Origin: an uncultured Clostridia bacterium
GTDB taxonomy: Bacteria; Bacillota_A; Clostridia; Oscillospirales; Oscillospiraceae
Direction: 5' to 3'
Assembly: GCA_949289625.1 (NCBI GenBank)
Contig: CASEPH010000140.1
Coordinates: forward strand, 1-13,024
DNA length: 13,024 nucleotides
Below, in pieces: positions 6,004 to 13,024 of this stretch. The position numbers were made by a program, and so were the translations under genes. The notes beneath the pieces were generated by a model that did not search any database, was not told where the DNA came from, and was given only the letters and a program-made list of their open reading frames with translations. Position 1 is the stretch's first letter. Every line of letters begins with the position of its first letter.

Positions 6004-6749
6004 TGAAAACACATCTTTCTCTCTCCCAGCGCATTCACAATGCGGTAGGCTCCCAACAGGCCGAAAACATCCATGCCCGTCATAGCTACCTTCATGGCAA
6101 GTCCTTTGCCAAGGAGGAATGGGGAAAAATCTGGTCCCGGCGGGACACCTGCTCCTGGGCCCACGCCTTTGGCCGCTGGAGAGGCTTTGCCAACGTATGG
6201 TATGGCTCCGTCACCTGCTATGACGCCGCCTGTTTCCAGCGCTTCACCCAGATCTATGAGATCTACCCCCAGGTTGGCGGCATGGATCCCCGGCCCCTCA
6301 GCGAGGTTTCCTGCCATACCCTGGTTACCGACATTATTGAAGTAGCCGACGATGGCCAGACCGCCCGGGCCTATTTCCTGACTCCCGGCCTGATCTACTC
6401 CACCCTGAATGGTAACCAAAAGAAACGCTGCGCCTACCTGTGGGAGCGCTACGGCGCCGACTTTGTTTACGAGGATGGGCAGTGGCTGTTCCTCCACGAG
6501 CAGGTTTGCCCCGATATCTTCGGCAATCTGGACGATGGAAACTGGGCGCACAGCAAATATGAAATGCTGAAAAATCCGCCACCTCCCCCTCCCGCCGGCG
6601 CTATGCCGCCGAAAAAGGATCAGCGGCTTCAGGATCCGGGTCCGCTGCACAAGGATTGGACACCTATTCAGCCCGTGCAGGATACCGTTCCCTGGCCGGT
6701 TCCCTATGTGACCATGGACAACGACAACACATATACCAAGCAGCCTTGA
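6003..6749 (+). CDS. SnoaL/NTF2-like protein, paralogue 3 of 3
   Basis: A 248-aa soluble protein, the most divergent of the triplet. It keeps TDIIEVADDGQTARAYFLTP (109-128) and RYGADFVYEDGQWLFLHEQV (149-168), aligned with the same elements of paralogues 1 and 2, and the PDI motif after them. The N-terminal half is very rich in Trp, Tyr and Phe, and lacks the LMxR helix motif. A run of six prolines (192-197) starts a proline-rich tail. I chose ATG 6003 because GGAGG (5990-5994) lies 8 nt before it; ATG 5988 would overlap that site. It overlaps the preceding stop by 1 nt, so translation is coupled. It ends just before a strong bidirectional terminator. Activity is unknown; a multi-subunit NTF2 assembly is possible. 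Confidence 0.72.
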   Translation: MKTHLSLSQRIHNAVGSQQAENIHARHSYLHGKSFAKEEWGKIWSRRDTCSWAHAFGRWRGFANVWYGSVTCYDAACFQRFTQIYEIYPQVGGMDPRPLSEVSCHTLVTDIIEVADDGQTARAYFLTPGLIYSTLNGNQKKRCAYLWERYGADFVYEDGQWLFLHEQVCPDIFGNLDDGNWAHSKYEMLKNPPPPPPAGAMPPKKDQRLQDPGPLHKDWTPIQPVQDTVPWPVPYVTMDNDNTYTKQP

Positions 6750-6766
6750 ACATTCCTTAATATCAT

Positions 6767-6807
6767 AGTATGGCCCCCGGGAAAGTGAGTTTCCCGGGGG
6801 CCATACT
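6767..6807. terminator. Bidirectional terminator between the NTF2-like triplet and the patatin gene
   Basis: A perfect 18-bp stem (AGTATGGCCCCCGGGAAA, 6767-6784, pairing with 6790-6807) around a 5-nt loop, in the 58-bp gap between convergent genes. It is followed by TTATTTAAG on the plus strand. Serves both transcripts. Confidence 0.88.
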
Positions 6808-7656
6808 TTATTTAAGATAGTTCCGCACCTGTTCTAGGTACCGTTCTCCATCCTGTCGACCAGTTTCATATCCTTGGCGAAGCTTTTCCGAATCCCGCTC
6901 CAGGCGACCAATTCCCAGTTCCTCCTGGGGCTGGATCACCAAGGCACGACCCTCCGCTTCCATTTTCGTCAGTTCTTCCCGCTCTGCAGCATAATATTCC
7001 GGTTCGTTGAGAATATTGTCCAGCAAGTTAGGATAGTTCCGATAAAGCCGCTTTCCCAGGTTCCGTACCGCACCGCCCATGGGCTTTTTCCGATAGGTGA
7101 TCCGCCGGGTCAAAACCACCACCACCCGATCATACTCCGGGTGCTGCTCCAGGAATTTCAGCGGCAAATGCTTCCCAGTGCCACCGTCCAGATATTCCTG
7201 TCCCCCAATTGTAACCTTTCGGCAAAGAAACGGCATTGAGGAAGAAGCAGCCACCGCTGTCAAAATATCTTCCGCTTCGTCCCGATCTATGTATTCCTGG
7301 ACACCGGTGCTGCAGTTCATCACAGCAGCATAAAACTTGATACCGCCGCGGAAAAAGGTTTCCTCATCAAAGGGATATATTTCCTGGGTCTGCCGCAGGA
7401 TAAAATCAAAGCCCACCAAATTGTGCTCCGATCGCAGCGCCTTGGTGCCCACATATCGAGGATCCAGGCCATAGTTCAGAACAATATCCCTGCTTCGACC
7501 CGGCTGCTTTGCCACATACCCCAGGCCATTAAGGGCCCCTGCGGATACCCCCACTACACAGTCCGGATATACATCGTGCTCCATAAATACATCTAAAACC
7601 CCGGAGGTGTAGATTCCACGATAGGAACCTCCCTCCAGCAACATGACACTTTTCAT
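6808..7656 (-). CDS. Patatin-like phospholipase (bacterial YjjU-type)
   Basis: A 282-aa serine hydrolase of the patatin family with the full Ser-Asp dyad: oxyanion-hole segment LEGGSYRGIYTSGVLD (7-22), nucleophile motif GVSAG with Ser38, and DGG with Asp157. These enzymes hydrolyse acyl chains from lipids or other esters in the cytoplasm or at the membrane. The C-terminal third is charged and helical (YPNLLDNILNEPEYY...). No signal peptide. ATG 7656 has GAGG 8 nt upstream. It has its own strong promoter (7695-7723) and shares a terminator with the convergent NTF2-like triplet. It may simply be a housekeeping lipid hydrolase unrelated to the flanking redox genes. Confidence 0.9.
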   Translation of the reverse strand: MKSVMLLEGGSYRGIYTSGVLDVFMEHDVYPDCVVGVSAGALNGLGYVAKQPGRSRDIVLNYGLDPRYVGTKALRSEHNLVGFDFILRQTQEIYPFDEETFFRGGIKFYAAVMNCSTGVQEYIDRDEAEDILTAVAASSSMPFLCRKVTIGGQEYLDGGTGKHLPLKFLEQHPEYDRVVVVLTRRITYRKKPMGGAVRNLGKRLYRNYPNLLDNILNEPEYYAAEREELTKMEAEGRALVIQPQEELGIGRLERDSEKLRQGYETGRQDGERYLEQVRNYLK

Positions 7657-7694
7657 GGTTCATGCCTCACTTTTGTGTAGAAAAATCTGTGTTC

Positions 7695-7723
7695 ATGATA
7701 CCCCATTCGTTCCCTTCTGTCAA
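7695..7723 (-). promoter_or_regulatory. Promoter of the patatin-like gene
   Basis: Minus strand -35 TTGACA (7718-7723), 17-bp spacer, -10 TATCAT (7695-7700), 38 bp before ATG 7656. Near-consensus, so expression is probably constitutive. Confidence 0.75.
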
Positions 7724-7829
7724 CGACCTCCACAATCTACCACTGTCTTTTGCAGCACACTTGACCTGCCTATCTTTAGAAAATTTCACCAAAAAGACAC
7801 ATATGGTAGGATGCCGCCTGTTTTACACG

Positions 7830-7858
7830 TTGATTCTGGCTTTCAGATTTTCTATAAT
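7830..7858 (+). promoter_or_regulatory. Promoter of the OYE-type flavoenzyme gene
   Basis: -35 TTGATT (7830-7835), 17-bp spacer, consensus -10 TATAAT (7853-7858), 36 bp before ATG 7895. Divergent from the patatin promoter in a 238-bp intergenic region; no clear operator dyad seen. Confidence 0.7.
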
Positions 7859-7894
7859 TAAGGTATCTAATTTTCCGAAAAAGGAGTGCTTCCT

Positions 7895-9820
7895 ATGGTC
7901 AATCGCTATGCGCACCTGCTCTCCCCTTTCCAGGTGGGGAACGTGGTGTTTCGGAACCGGATCTTCACGGCCCCAATGGGGCTCCACGCTCTTCAGGGCG
8001 GAGAGCTCTATCCCACCGAGGCCATCATCACCCACTACGCCAACAAAGCCAAGGGCGGCGCAGCCGTTGTCACCTGCTCCGGTACCGGCGCCTATCCTGT
8101 CACCCCGGACAAGGACCATATGGCCTACGACCTCTACATCGGCCACAGCCAGCACTATCTGGCCCAGTTGGCGGACGCCATCCATTTTTACGGGGCCAAG
8201 GCATCCATGGAAATCCAGGCAGCTACCAAAGATCCGGCCTACCATGTGGTGGGCGGCGTCAAAAAGATGGGCCCCGGCCTGAAGCCCGGAGAACTCACCA
8301 AGGAGATCACACCGGAGATCATGGAGGAAGTCAAGGAGAACCTCAAGGATCAGGTGAGAATTCTCAAGCGCATCGGCTATGACATGTGTATGCTGCATAT
8401 GGCTTATGACATGGGACTGTTTGGAGGCTTCCTGAATCCCACCATCAACACCCGTACGGATGCCTATGGCGGCAGTCTGGAAAACCGGCTTCGGTTCTTG
8501 AACGAGTGCTGTGATGCCATCCATGAAGCCGCAGGCAAGGATTTTCTCATCGAACTCCGTATGTCGGGCGAACTTCCCGAGGGCATGGGCTTCACCATTG
8601 ACGACGCCTGCGAAATGGCCAAAATTGTGGAGGGGCACGCAGATATTCTCCACGTCCATGCCGGTACAGGTTGGCAAGCCCACTGCATGAGTTTTGAGCC
8701 GGACACCCCCAACCTGTGGATGGCCCAGCGTATCAAGGAGAGTGGCGCCAAAATCCCAGTCCTCACCATCGGTGGCTATCAGGATCTGGACGAGATGGAA
8801 GCTGCCATCGCCGAGGGCAAGGCAGATCTCATTTCCCTGGCCCGAGGCTGGCTGGCCGATCCCAATCTTGGCACAAAAGCCTATGAAAACCGGGGCGAAG
8901 ACGTGGTTCCCTGCGTCAAATGTATGCGCTGCCATGATTCTGCCTGCATTGACGGCGTGACCTTTGTCTGTACGGTCAATCCCGTCATGGGTCTGGAGCA
9001 TGTGCTGGACAAAATTGACACGCCCCCCAAGGCCATTAAGAAGGTAGCTGTGGTGGGCGGTGGTCCCGCTGGTATGCAGGCGGCCCTCACCGCTGCAAGT
9101 CGGGGGCACAAAGTCACCCTGTACGAAGAAAAGGACGTGCTGGGCGGGCAGCTGAACTTTGCGGACTACGCCCAGTTCAAGCACTCTCTGGCCAAATACA
9201 AGGATTGGCTGATCTATCAGATCGGCAAATCTCCAGTGGAATTGGCTATGGGCGTCAAGGCTACCCGAGAAATGCTGGTACAGAACAATTATGATGTTGT
9301 CATCGCAGCCATCGGTGCGTCGCCACTGATTCTTCCCATTCCCGGCGCAGAACTGGCCGTCCCAGCGCCCCAGGTCTACGGCCATGAGGATGAACTGGAA
9401 AAATCCGTGGTTATCATCGGCGGCGGCCAGGTAGGCTGCGAGACCGCACTCCATCTGGTCCAGCAGGGCCACGACGTCACGGTTCTGGAAATGCAGGATA
9501 AGCTGCTGGTGGACGCTTCCGCCTCCTATCGGAACCGGCTCACCCGAAATATGGGCTATCATGACAATCTGAAGTCTGTCACTGGTGGACGCTGTACAGG
9601 CATCACTGCCGAAGGCGTCACCTACATCGACCATGATGGAACGGCCCAGACGCTTTCCTGCGGCAGTGTGGTCATGGCCGCAGGTATGCGCCCTCGGCAG
9701 GCAGATGCAACCGCTCTGTACGATCCCGCCTATCGGCTCTACACCATCGGAGACTGCGACAAAGCTGCCAATGTGCAAAAGGCAGTCCGTGCCGCCTTCT
9801 CCACCGCAATTTCCCTGTAA
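7895..9820 (+). CDS. FMN/4Fe-4S/FAD oxidoreductase of the 2,4-dienoyl-CoA reductase / enoate reductase family
   Basis: A 641-aa enzyme with the classical three-part plan. Residues 1-330 form an old-yellow-enzyme FMN barrel (SPFQVGNVVFRNRI, AAPMG-like TAPMG at 25-29, TDAYGGSLENRLRF). Cys340, 343, 346 and 359 form a cluster motif C-x2-C-x2-C-x12-C, with an extra Cys351. Then comes a FAD domain (VAVVGGGPAGMQAAL), an inserted NAD(P)H domain (VVIIGGGQVGCETA) and a C-terminal TIGDC FAD contact. The spacing 1-4-7-20 matches trimethylamine dehydrogenase rather than FadH (1-4-8-20). The usual H-x-A-N/H-G-Y active-site stretch is H168-MAY171-DM here. ATG 7895 follows AAGGAG by 8 nt; GTG 7886 overlaps it. 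It probably reduces an activated C=C bond of an organic substrate, but a dehydrogenase role cannot be excluded. Monocistronic. Confidence 0.88.
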   Translation: MVNRYAHLLSPFQVGNVVFRNRIFTAPMGLHALQGGELYPTEAIITHYANKAKGGAAVVTCSGTGAYPVTPDKDHMAYDLYIGHSQHYLAQLADAIHFYGAKASMEIQAATKDPAYHVVGGVKKMGPGLKPGELTKEITPEIMEEVKENLKDQVRILKRIGYDMCMLHMAYDMGLFGGFLNPTINTRTDAYGGSLENRLRFLNECCDAIHEAAGKDFLIELRMSGELPEGMGFTIDDACEMAKIVEGHADILHVHAGTGWQAHCMSFEPDTPNLWMAQRIKESGAKIPVLTIGGYQDLDEMEAAIAEGKADLISLARGWLADPNLGTKAYENRGEDVVPCVKCMRCHDSACIDGVTFVCTVNPVMGLEHVLDKIDTPPKAIKKVAVVGGGPAGMQAALTAASRGHKVTLYEEKDVLGGQLNFADYAQFKHSLAKYKDWLIYQIGKSPVELAMGVKATREMLVQNNYDVVIAAIGASPLILPIPGAELAVPAPQVYGHEDELEKSVVIIGGGQVGCETALHLVQQGHDVTVLEMQDKLLVDASASYRNRLTRNMGYHDNLKSVTGGRCTGITAEGVTYIDHDGTAQTLSCGSVVMAAGMRPRQADATALYDPAYRLYTIGDCDKAANVQKAVRAAFSTAISL

Positions 9821-9832
9821 TTTAGCTAAAAT

Positions 9833-9873
9833 CTGGCCGCCTCGCCATGTACGGCAAGGCGGCCAGTCTTTTT
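9833..9873. terminator. Intrinsic terminator between convergent flavoenzyme genes
   Basis: A 14-bp stem with one C-A mismatch (CTGGCCGCCTCGCC, 9833-9846, pairing with 9853-9866), 6-nt loop, then TCTTTTT on the plus strand. Read leftward it is followed by ATTTTAG, so termination of the opposite operon is weaker but plausible. Confidence 0.82.
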
Positions 9874-9896
9874 ATGCAATTCCTATGAAATCATTC

Positions 9897-11603
9897 TCAG
9901 CGTCCCTTGGGCCGGAATTCCATGACCACACCCTGCTCCACCGGGACCTCGCCCCGGATTCCCTCCGGGGTCTTCCGAATGGTCTGGAACTTGTTGTTGA
10001 GGAGCGGATTGGTGTAGGTATAGTCTGCCCGGCGATGGAAGGCGCCCCGGGTCTCTTTTCGGTTAGCTGTCACCAGGATAGTGGCTTGGGCCACATCCAG
10101 CATATCCAGCACCTCCAGGCACCGCATCAGGTCATGGGCGTCCTCTGCCTTCAGCTGGGCCAGTGCGAATCGTTTGAGATCCGATACATATTTATATCCC
10201 GCCCGCAGCAGCGATTCCGAACGGATCTTGTAGCCGCAATACTGGGCCATAATCTGCTGCAGCGTGGAGTTTGCCTCCTTCCAGTTCGCCCCCTCCTCGC
10301 GTGACAGCAGCGCCTCATAAAGGGCCTGTTTTTCCGCAATCTTGGGATGACCGGTAATATCCGTCTCTGGAATACCTTTTACTTGCTGTCCCGCATGTTC
10401 TCCTGCGATCTGGCCCAACACAGCCGCCGAATGGATGCCGTTGGCCACATTGGCGGTGCAGTCGCCCACACCATAGAGGTGTGGAACGGAGGTCTCAGCG
10501 TTTACGTTGATCTCCATGCCCTGAACGTGGGGCGTATAGGTGTCAAACTCCACCATTTCCTTCCGCAGGTCAATGCCAAACTGATCCATATAGTCATTGA
10601 TGGAGGTGTCGCCCTCGGAAACAAAGCAACGGCGCATATATTGCAGATCCTCTTCCTCGATCTCCGAACAGTTCATATAGGTGGGGCCTGTTCCGTTGGC
10701 CATTTTTTCAGAAAAGACCGACTGCCAGATATCCGCTGTCACATCCCCCAGCTCCCGGGTGGGCTTTGTGACAAAGGGCCCCACAGGCTTACCATCAATA
10801 TCCGTCAGCACCCCGATCCAGGTGGCCTTACCGCAGCGCATAAAATGCTTAAGGCCGGAGTGGACATAGGGGAGATCCAGATTCACCAGCTTGCCCCCAG
10901 CCCGGAAGGTCAGGGCGTCTCCCGCACCAGTATTAGCCGGACAGATGTCCACATTGAAGGGATAGCAGGGATTGTGGGCCGGATACATTCTGGCGGCAGC
11001 GCCGGTGGCCAGGATCACCGCTTTGGCCTGAAACAGCGTCATCTCCGGCTCATCCTCCCGGATATTGACGCCGATGGCCCCAATGACCCGACCGGTCTCC
11101 GGCTCCAACAGCAGTTCGTTCATAGCCGTCTTGTTGCAGATTCTCACCCCCAGGCTCTTGGCCTTTTCTGTCAGGGCAGGCTTCTGATTCCATCCGTCAT
11201 ACTTGAGATGATACCTGCGGCGGTTAGGCATGGCATGGCCCTCAAAATTCCAGGTTCCCTTGGGCTTCATGTTGATGCCATAGCTGTGCCATTTCTGCAC
11301 CACTTCAAAGGAGCGCTGCAAGATTTTTGTAAACACATCCACGTCCTGATAGGGGCCTAGCAGGGTTTCCGAGCACTCCTGCAGGATCACATCGAAATCC
11401 TCCCCATGATATTCCGGTATGTAGCAAAAGAAGTGGTCGTTACCCGTGGCTCCAGAACCGGAATGTCGGGTATCCGCCTTTTCCGCCACCACCACAGAGG
11501 CTCCCTGTTCCGCTGCAGCAATGGCCGCCTGCATGCCGCCCACGCCGCCGCCAATGACCAGCACATCAGCTTTTATGATTTCGGGACTCACGTTGAGTTT
11601 CAT
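9897..11603 (-). CDS. AprA/fumarate-reductase-like FAD oxidoreductase
   Basis: A 568-aa flavoprotein of the succinate dehydrogenase/fumarate reductase/APS reductase superfamily. FAD-binding motifs are ADVLVIGGGVGGMQAAIAAA (12-31), ILATGAAARMYPAH (197-210) and LYGVGDC (376-382). A distinctive SGSGATGNDHFFCYIP segment (48-63) replaces the Ser-Gly-rich FAD loop. The C-terminal helical domain (from about 410) resembles the capping region of AprA-type subunits. No signal peptide, so it is cytoplasmic. The gene overlaps the preceding ferredoxin gene by 4 nt (ATGA), with AAAGGAGG inside that gene. The pair looks like AprBA, but nothing here (no sat, no qmo genes, no sulfur enzymes) supports sulfate respiration. 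A reductase or dehydrogenase for an organic acid is the better inference. Substrate unknown. Confidence 0.82.
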   Translation of the reverse strand: MKLNVSPEIIKADVLVIGGGVGGMQAAIAAAEQGASVVVAEKADTRHSGSGATGNDHFFCYIPEYHGEDFDVILQECSETLLGPYQDVDVFTKILQRSFEVVQKWHSYGINMKPKGTWNFEGHAMPNRRRYHLKYDGWNQKPALTEKAKSLGVRICNKTAMNELLLEPETGRVIGAIGVNIREDEPEMTLFQAKAVILATGAAARMYPAHNPCYPFNVDICPANTGAGDALTFRAGGKLVNLDLPYVHSGLKHFMRCGKATWIGVLTDIDGKPVGPFVTKPTRELGDVTADIWQSVFSEKMANGTGPTYMNCSEIEEEDLQYMRRCFVSEGDTSINDYMDQFGIDLRKEMVEFDTYTPHVQGMEINVNAETSVPHLYGVGDCTANVANGIHSAAVLGQIAGEHAGQQVKGIPETDITGHPKIAEKQALYEALLSREEGANWKEANSTLQQIMAQYCGYKIRSESLLRAGYKYVSDLKRFALAQLKAEDAHDLMRCLEVLDMLDVAQATILVTANRKETRGAFHRRADYTYTNPLLNNKFQTIRKTPEGIRGEVPVEQGVVMEFRPKGR

Positions 11604-11848
11604 TTCGCGTCAGCCTCCTTTCCGGGTACCGTCATGGTAAACATCATGTGGGACAGCGGGTATCGCATGGTAATGGCCTTTTGGGGACATTCCATGGCAC
11701 AAGCCCGGCAGTGCCAGCACTCATCGGGATACCGGACCTCCACCTCTCGTTCCGTGCCTTTGCCCTTGACCCGGATCACATCCAATGGACATATCTGTGC
11801 GCACAGGGTACAGCGAATGCAGCGTTCCCTATTGATGACAGGCGGCAT
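11600..11848 (-). CDS. AprB-like ferredoxin with two 4Fe-4S clusters
   Basis: An 82-aa electron carrier with two cluster motifs: C10-x2-C13-x2-C16-x3-C20-P and C44-x2-C47-x2-C50-x3-C54-P. The second reads ECWHCRAC, with a Trp next to the first ligand as in AprB. It lacks the long C-terminal tail of true AprB (about 150 aa). It likely passes electrons to or from the FAD of the 568-aa partner encoded next. ATG 11848 was chosen because GGAG lies 8 nt upstream; the longer reading to 11908 has no such site and adds a non-family N-terminus. It lies 92 bp downstream of the solute-binding protein gene, probably in the same transcript. Confidence 0.88.
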   Translation of the reverse strand: MPPVINRERCIRCTLCAQICPLDVIRVKGKGTEREVEVRYPDECWHCRACAMECPQKAITMRYPLSHMMFTMTVPGKEADAK

Positions 11849-11899
11849 AACATCGTCTCCTTTCTTTCTTTTCATATTTGGATGATTAAATGCACCGCA

Positions 11900-11930
11900 G
11901 TCCCGCATGAGAAAACAACTCCCGCGGGAC
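11900..11930 (-). other. Stem-loop between the binding-protein and ferredoxin genes
   Basis: GTCCCGC (11900-11906) pairs with GCGGGAC (11924-11930), and an inner GAG/CTC stem closes a 7-nt loop. No T-run follows on the minus strand, so it is not a standard terminator. It could be a 3' mRNA-stabilising or processing element that lets the binding protein be made in excess of the redox genes. Confidence 0.4.
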
Positions 11931-11940
11931 GCAGTATTGT

Positions 11941-13024
11941 TTAGCGTTCTCCTGCCAGATACTGATCGTAGGCATTCTGATATACGGCAATTACCTCGTA
12001 AATGCCCATCTCCTCCATGGTGGCGACATAGTCGTTCCAGTTTTGATCTGTGATCTCCAGTTCCCCAGTCATGAATTTGAGGCAGGTTTCCTGGGCATAG
12101 GTCAGCATATCCTGCTCATATTCCGCAATTTTTGCATTTTCGTCCACCGTGAAGCCAGCCTCCAGCGTGGTGGGATAATACCGCTCATCGCTTCCCTCCG
12201 GATTCCAGATTTCAATGGCCTCCAGCGCGCTGTCCGGGAAAGTGGGCAGCAGCCGGTCGTGATCCGAATAGAAGGAGGTAAACCGCATCATGGTAAACAG
12301 CTGCTGGGCCATTTCCGCATTGGGGGCTGTTTTTCCCGTGTCGGTGATGGGCTTATCCCAGTCAAAGACAGCAGTATCTCCTTCCATATGGTAGCTCTCG
12401 CCCTCCACACCGTAGTTGGCCATATAGTAGCCGTCCGTAGTCCAGAAGTAGTTCATCCACTGGCACACCAGCTCCGGCTGGTTACAGTCTGCGGAAATGG
12501 AGAAACCTACATTAGTGGTCACCAAGGACACATCCTGCAGCCATACATAGGGTGCCTCCGGATCCGCCACAATGTTCGGAACTGCAGCCACACCGTAGTC
12601 CGCCTCCGTGGCATAGGCGGCAGTCTCTTCAATCTTATCCGCGTTGGCTGTCCAAACGCCGGTAAGTCCGGTGCCGCAGTACTCGTTCATGACCAGCTTG
12701 GAGTTCTCCAGCGAAAGGAAATCCTCATAGAGTACGCCCTCGTCCATCATGGTGCGGATCCATTCCAGATAGGCCCGATAGCCATCGGTGATCCATCCGG
12801 AGTTCACCATATCTCCCTCCCGGAAAATGGCGGAGGTGACAAAGGTCATGAACCCATCCGAGACCAGGGCAGGGATAGCCGTATCAAACGCAGCCTGCAG
12901 GTTGATGGTGCCGTCGGTCATGTAATAGGTATAGGGCGTGTCAAAGGTGCTGTGGATGTCCCGCAAGTAATCCGTAAATTCTTCCAGAGAAATCAGGTTG
13001 CTATCCCAGGATACCCCCAGCTCC
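11941..13024 (-). CDS. Extracellular solute-binding protein of an ABC importer (partial, N-terminus outside window)
   Basis: About 360 residues of the C-terminal part are visible; the frame is open through 13024, so the true start and lipoprotein signal lie beyond the right edge (the TTG at 12966 is internal). Family 1 solute-binding marks are: LISLEEFTDYLRDI early (the usual 'T.DEF.E.L.A.K' region), NSGWITDGYRAYLEWIRTMMDEGVLYEDF, the CQWMNYFWTTDGYYMANYGVEGESY stretch in the C-lobe, and a C-terminal helix LKFMTGELEITDQNWNDYVA ending in YDQYLAGER. Such lipoproteins capture sugars, peptides or other small organics outside the membrane for an ABC permease. The permease genes are not in the window. 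It heads, or lies within, the operon containing the ferredoxin and the flavoprotein. Ligand unknown. Confidence 0.87.
   Translation of the reverse strand, partial: ELGVSWDSNLISLEEFTDYLRDIHSTFDTPYTYYMTDGTINLQAAFDTAIPALVSDGFMTFVTSAIFREGDMVNSGWITDGYRAYLEWIRTMMDEGVLYEDFLSLENSKLVMNEYCGTGLTGVWTANADKIEETAAYATEADYGVAAVPNIVADPEAPYVWLQDVSLVTTNVGFSISADCNQPELVCQWMNYFWTTDGYYMANYGVEGESYHMEGDTAVFDWDKPITDTGKTAPNAEMAQQLFTMMRFTSFYSDHDRLLPTFPDSALEAIEIWNPEGSDERYYPTTLEAGFTVDENAKIAEYEQDMLTYAQETCLKFMTGELEITDQNWNDYVATMEEMGIYEVIAVYQNAYDQYLAGER

Noticed and set aside
7823..9778. 651-codon open frame on the minus strand opposite the OYE-type gene
   Set aside because: It is a mirror of a GC-biased real gene: no plausible start signal, His/Gly/Val-rich composition without recognisable domains, and the plus-strand frame has unmistakable flavoenzyme motifs, a promoter and a ribosome binding site.
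10347..11360. 337-codon open frame on the plus strand opposite the AprA-like gene
   Set aside because: No family features or ribosome binding site; the opposite strand codes for a clear FAD enzyme.
9897..11848. Calling the pair aprA/aprB of dissimilatory sulfate reduction
   Set aside because: The ferredoxin is too short, context genes are lacking, and the neighbour is a solute-binding protein; similarity is at superfamily level only.
1..13024. CRISPR arrays, tRNA genes, insertion sequences, attachment sites
   Set aside because: I looked for regularly spaced repeats, cloverleaf sequences, transposase-like frames and terminal inverted repeats and saw none; the only spaced repeats are the promoter blocks at the left end.

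Overview
The window looks like chromosomal DNA of a spore-forming, anaerobic, moderately GC-rich member of the Clostridia. An Oscillospiraceae-like gut bacterium is my guess. The evidence is a gerA-type spore germination operon, clostridial-type strong Shine-Dalgarno sites, several textbook sigma-A promoters with 17-bp spacers, and Fe-S/flavin redox enzymes typical of strict anaerobes. The taxonomy is inference; no rRNA gene body lies inside the window.

Left part (1-3866, nearly all minus strand). Positions 1-371 hold no gene. They hold three tandem near-consensus promoters pointing left and a transcribed leader with a boxA-like antitermination element, which I read as the promoter region of an rRNA operon starting just off the left edge. 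Directly upstream of it, and even overlapping its most distal -35 box, is a germination receptor operon in the order gerAA, short gerAC-like gene, gerAB. Before that lies a GtrA-family membrane protein gene with its own promoter and terminator.

Middle (3913-4403, plus strand). A small DUF2325 gene stands alone behind a promoter with two DtxR/IdeR-like dyads and a hairpin, suggesting iron control.

Central redox/accessory region (4430-9873). Three tandem paralogous SnoaL/NTF2-like proteins of about 250 aa are translationally coupled. The middle one carries an in-frame amber codon at codon 11 after a perfect Shine-Dalgarno. A strong terminator separates them from a convergent patatin-like hydrolase gene. 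Divergent from the patatin gene is a 641-aa old-yellow-enzyme/2,4-dienoyl-CoA-reductase-type flavoenzyme (FMN + 4Fe-4S + FAD) with trimethylamine-dehydrogenase-like cluster spacing and a non-standard active-site motif.

Right part (9897-13024, minus strand). A solute-binding protein (cut by the window edge), a two-cluster ferredoxin resembling AprB and an AprA/fumarate-reductase-like flavoprotein form a probable operon converging on the flavoenzyme gene.

Together 4503-13024 looks like an accessory catabolic locus: import by the binding protein, two flavin/Fe-S oxidoreductase systems, and three NTF2-fold proteins that could bind or transform a small organic substrate. The substrate cannot be read from the sequence. 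The most unusual points are the amber-interrupted NTF2 paralogue (in a window where none of 13 genes ends in TAG), the atypical active site of the flavoenzyme, and the AprBA-like pair linked to a solute-binding protein.
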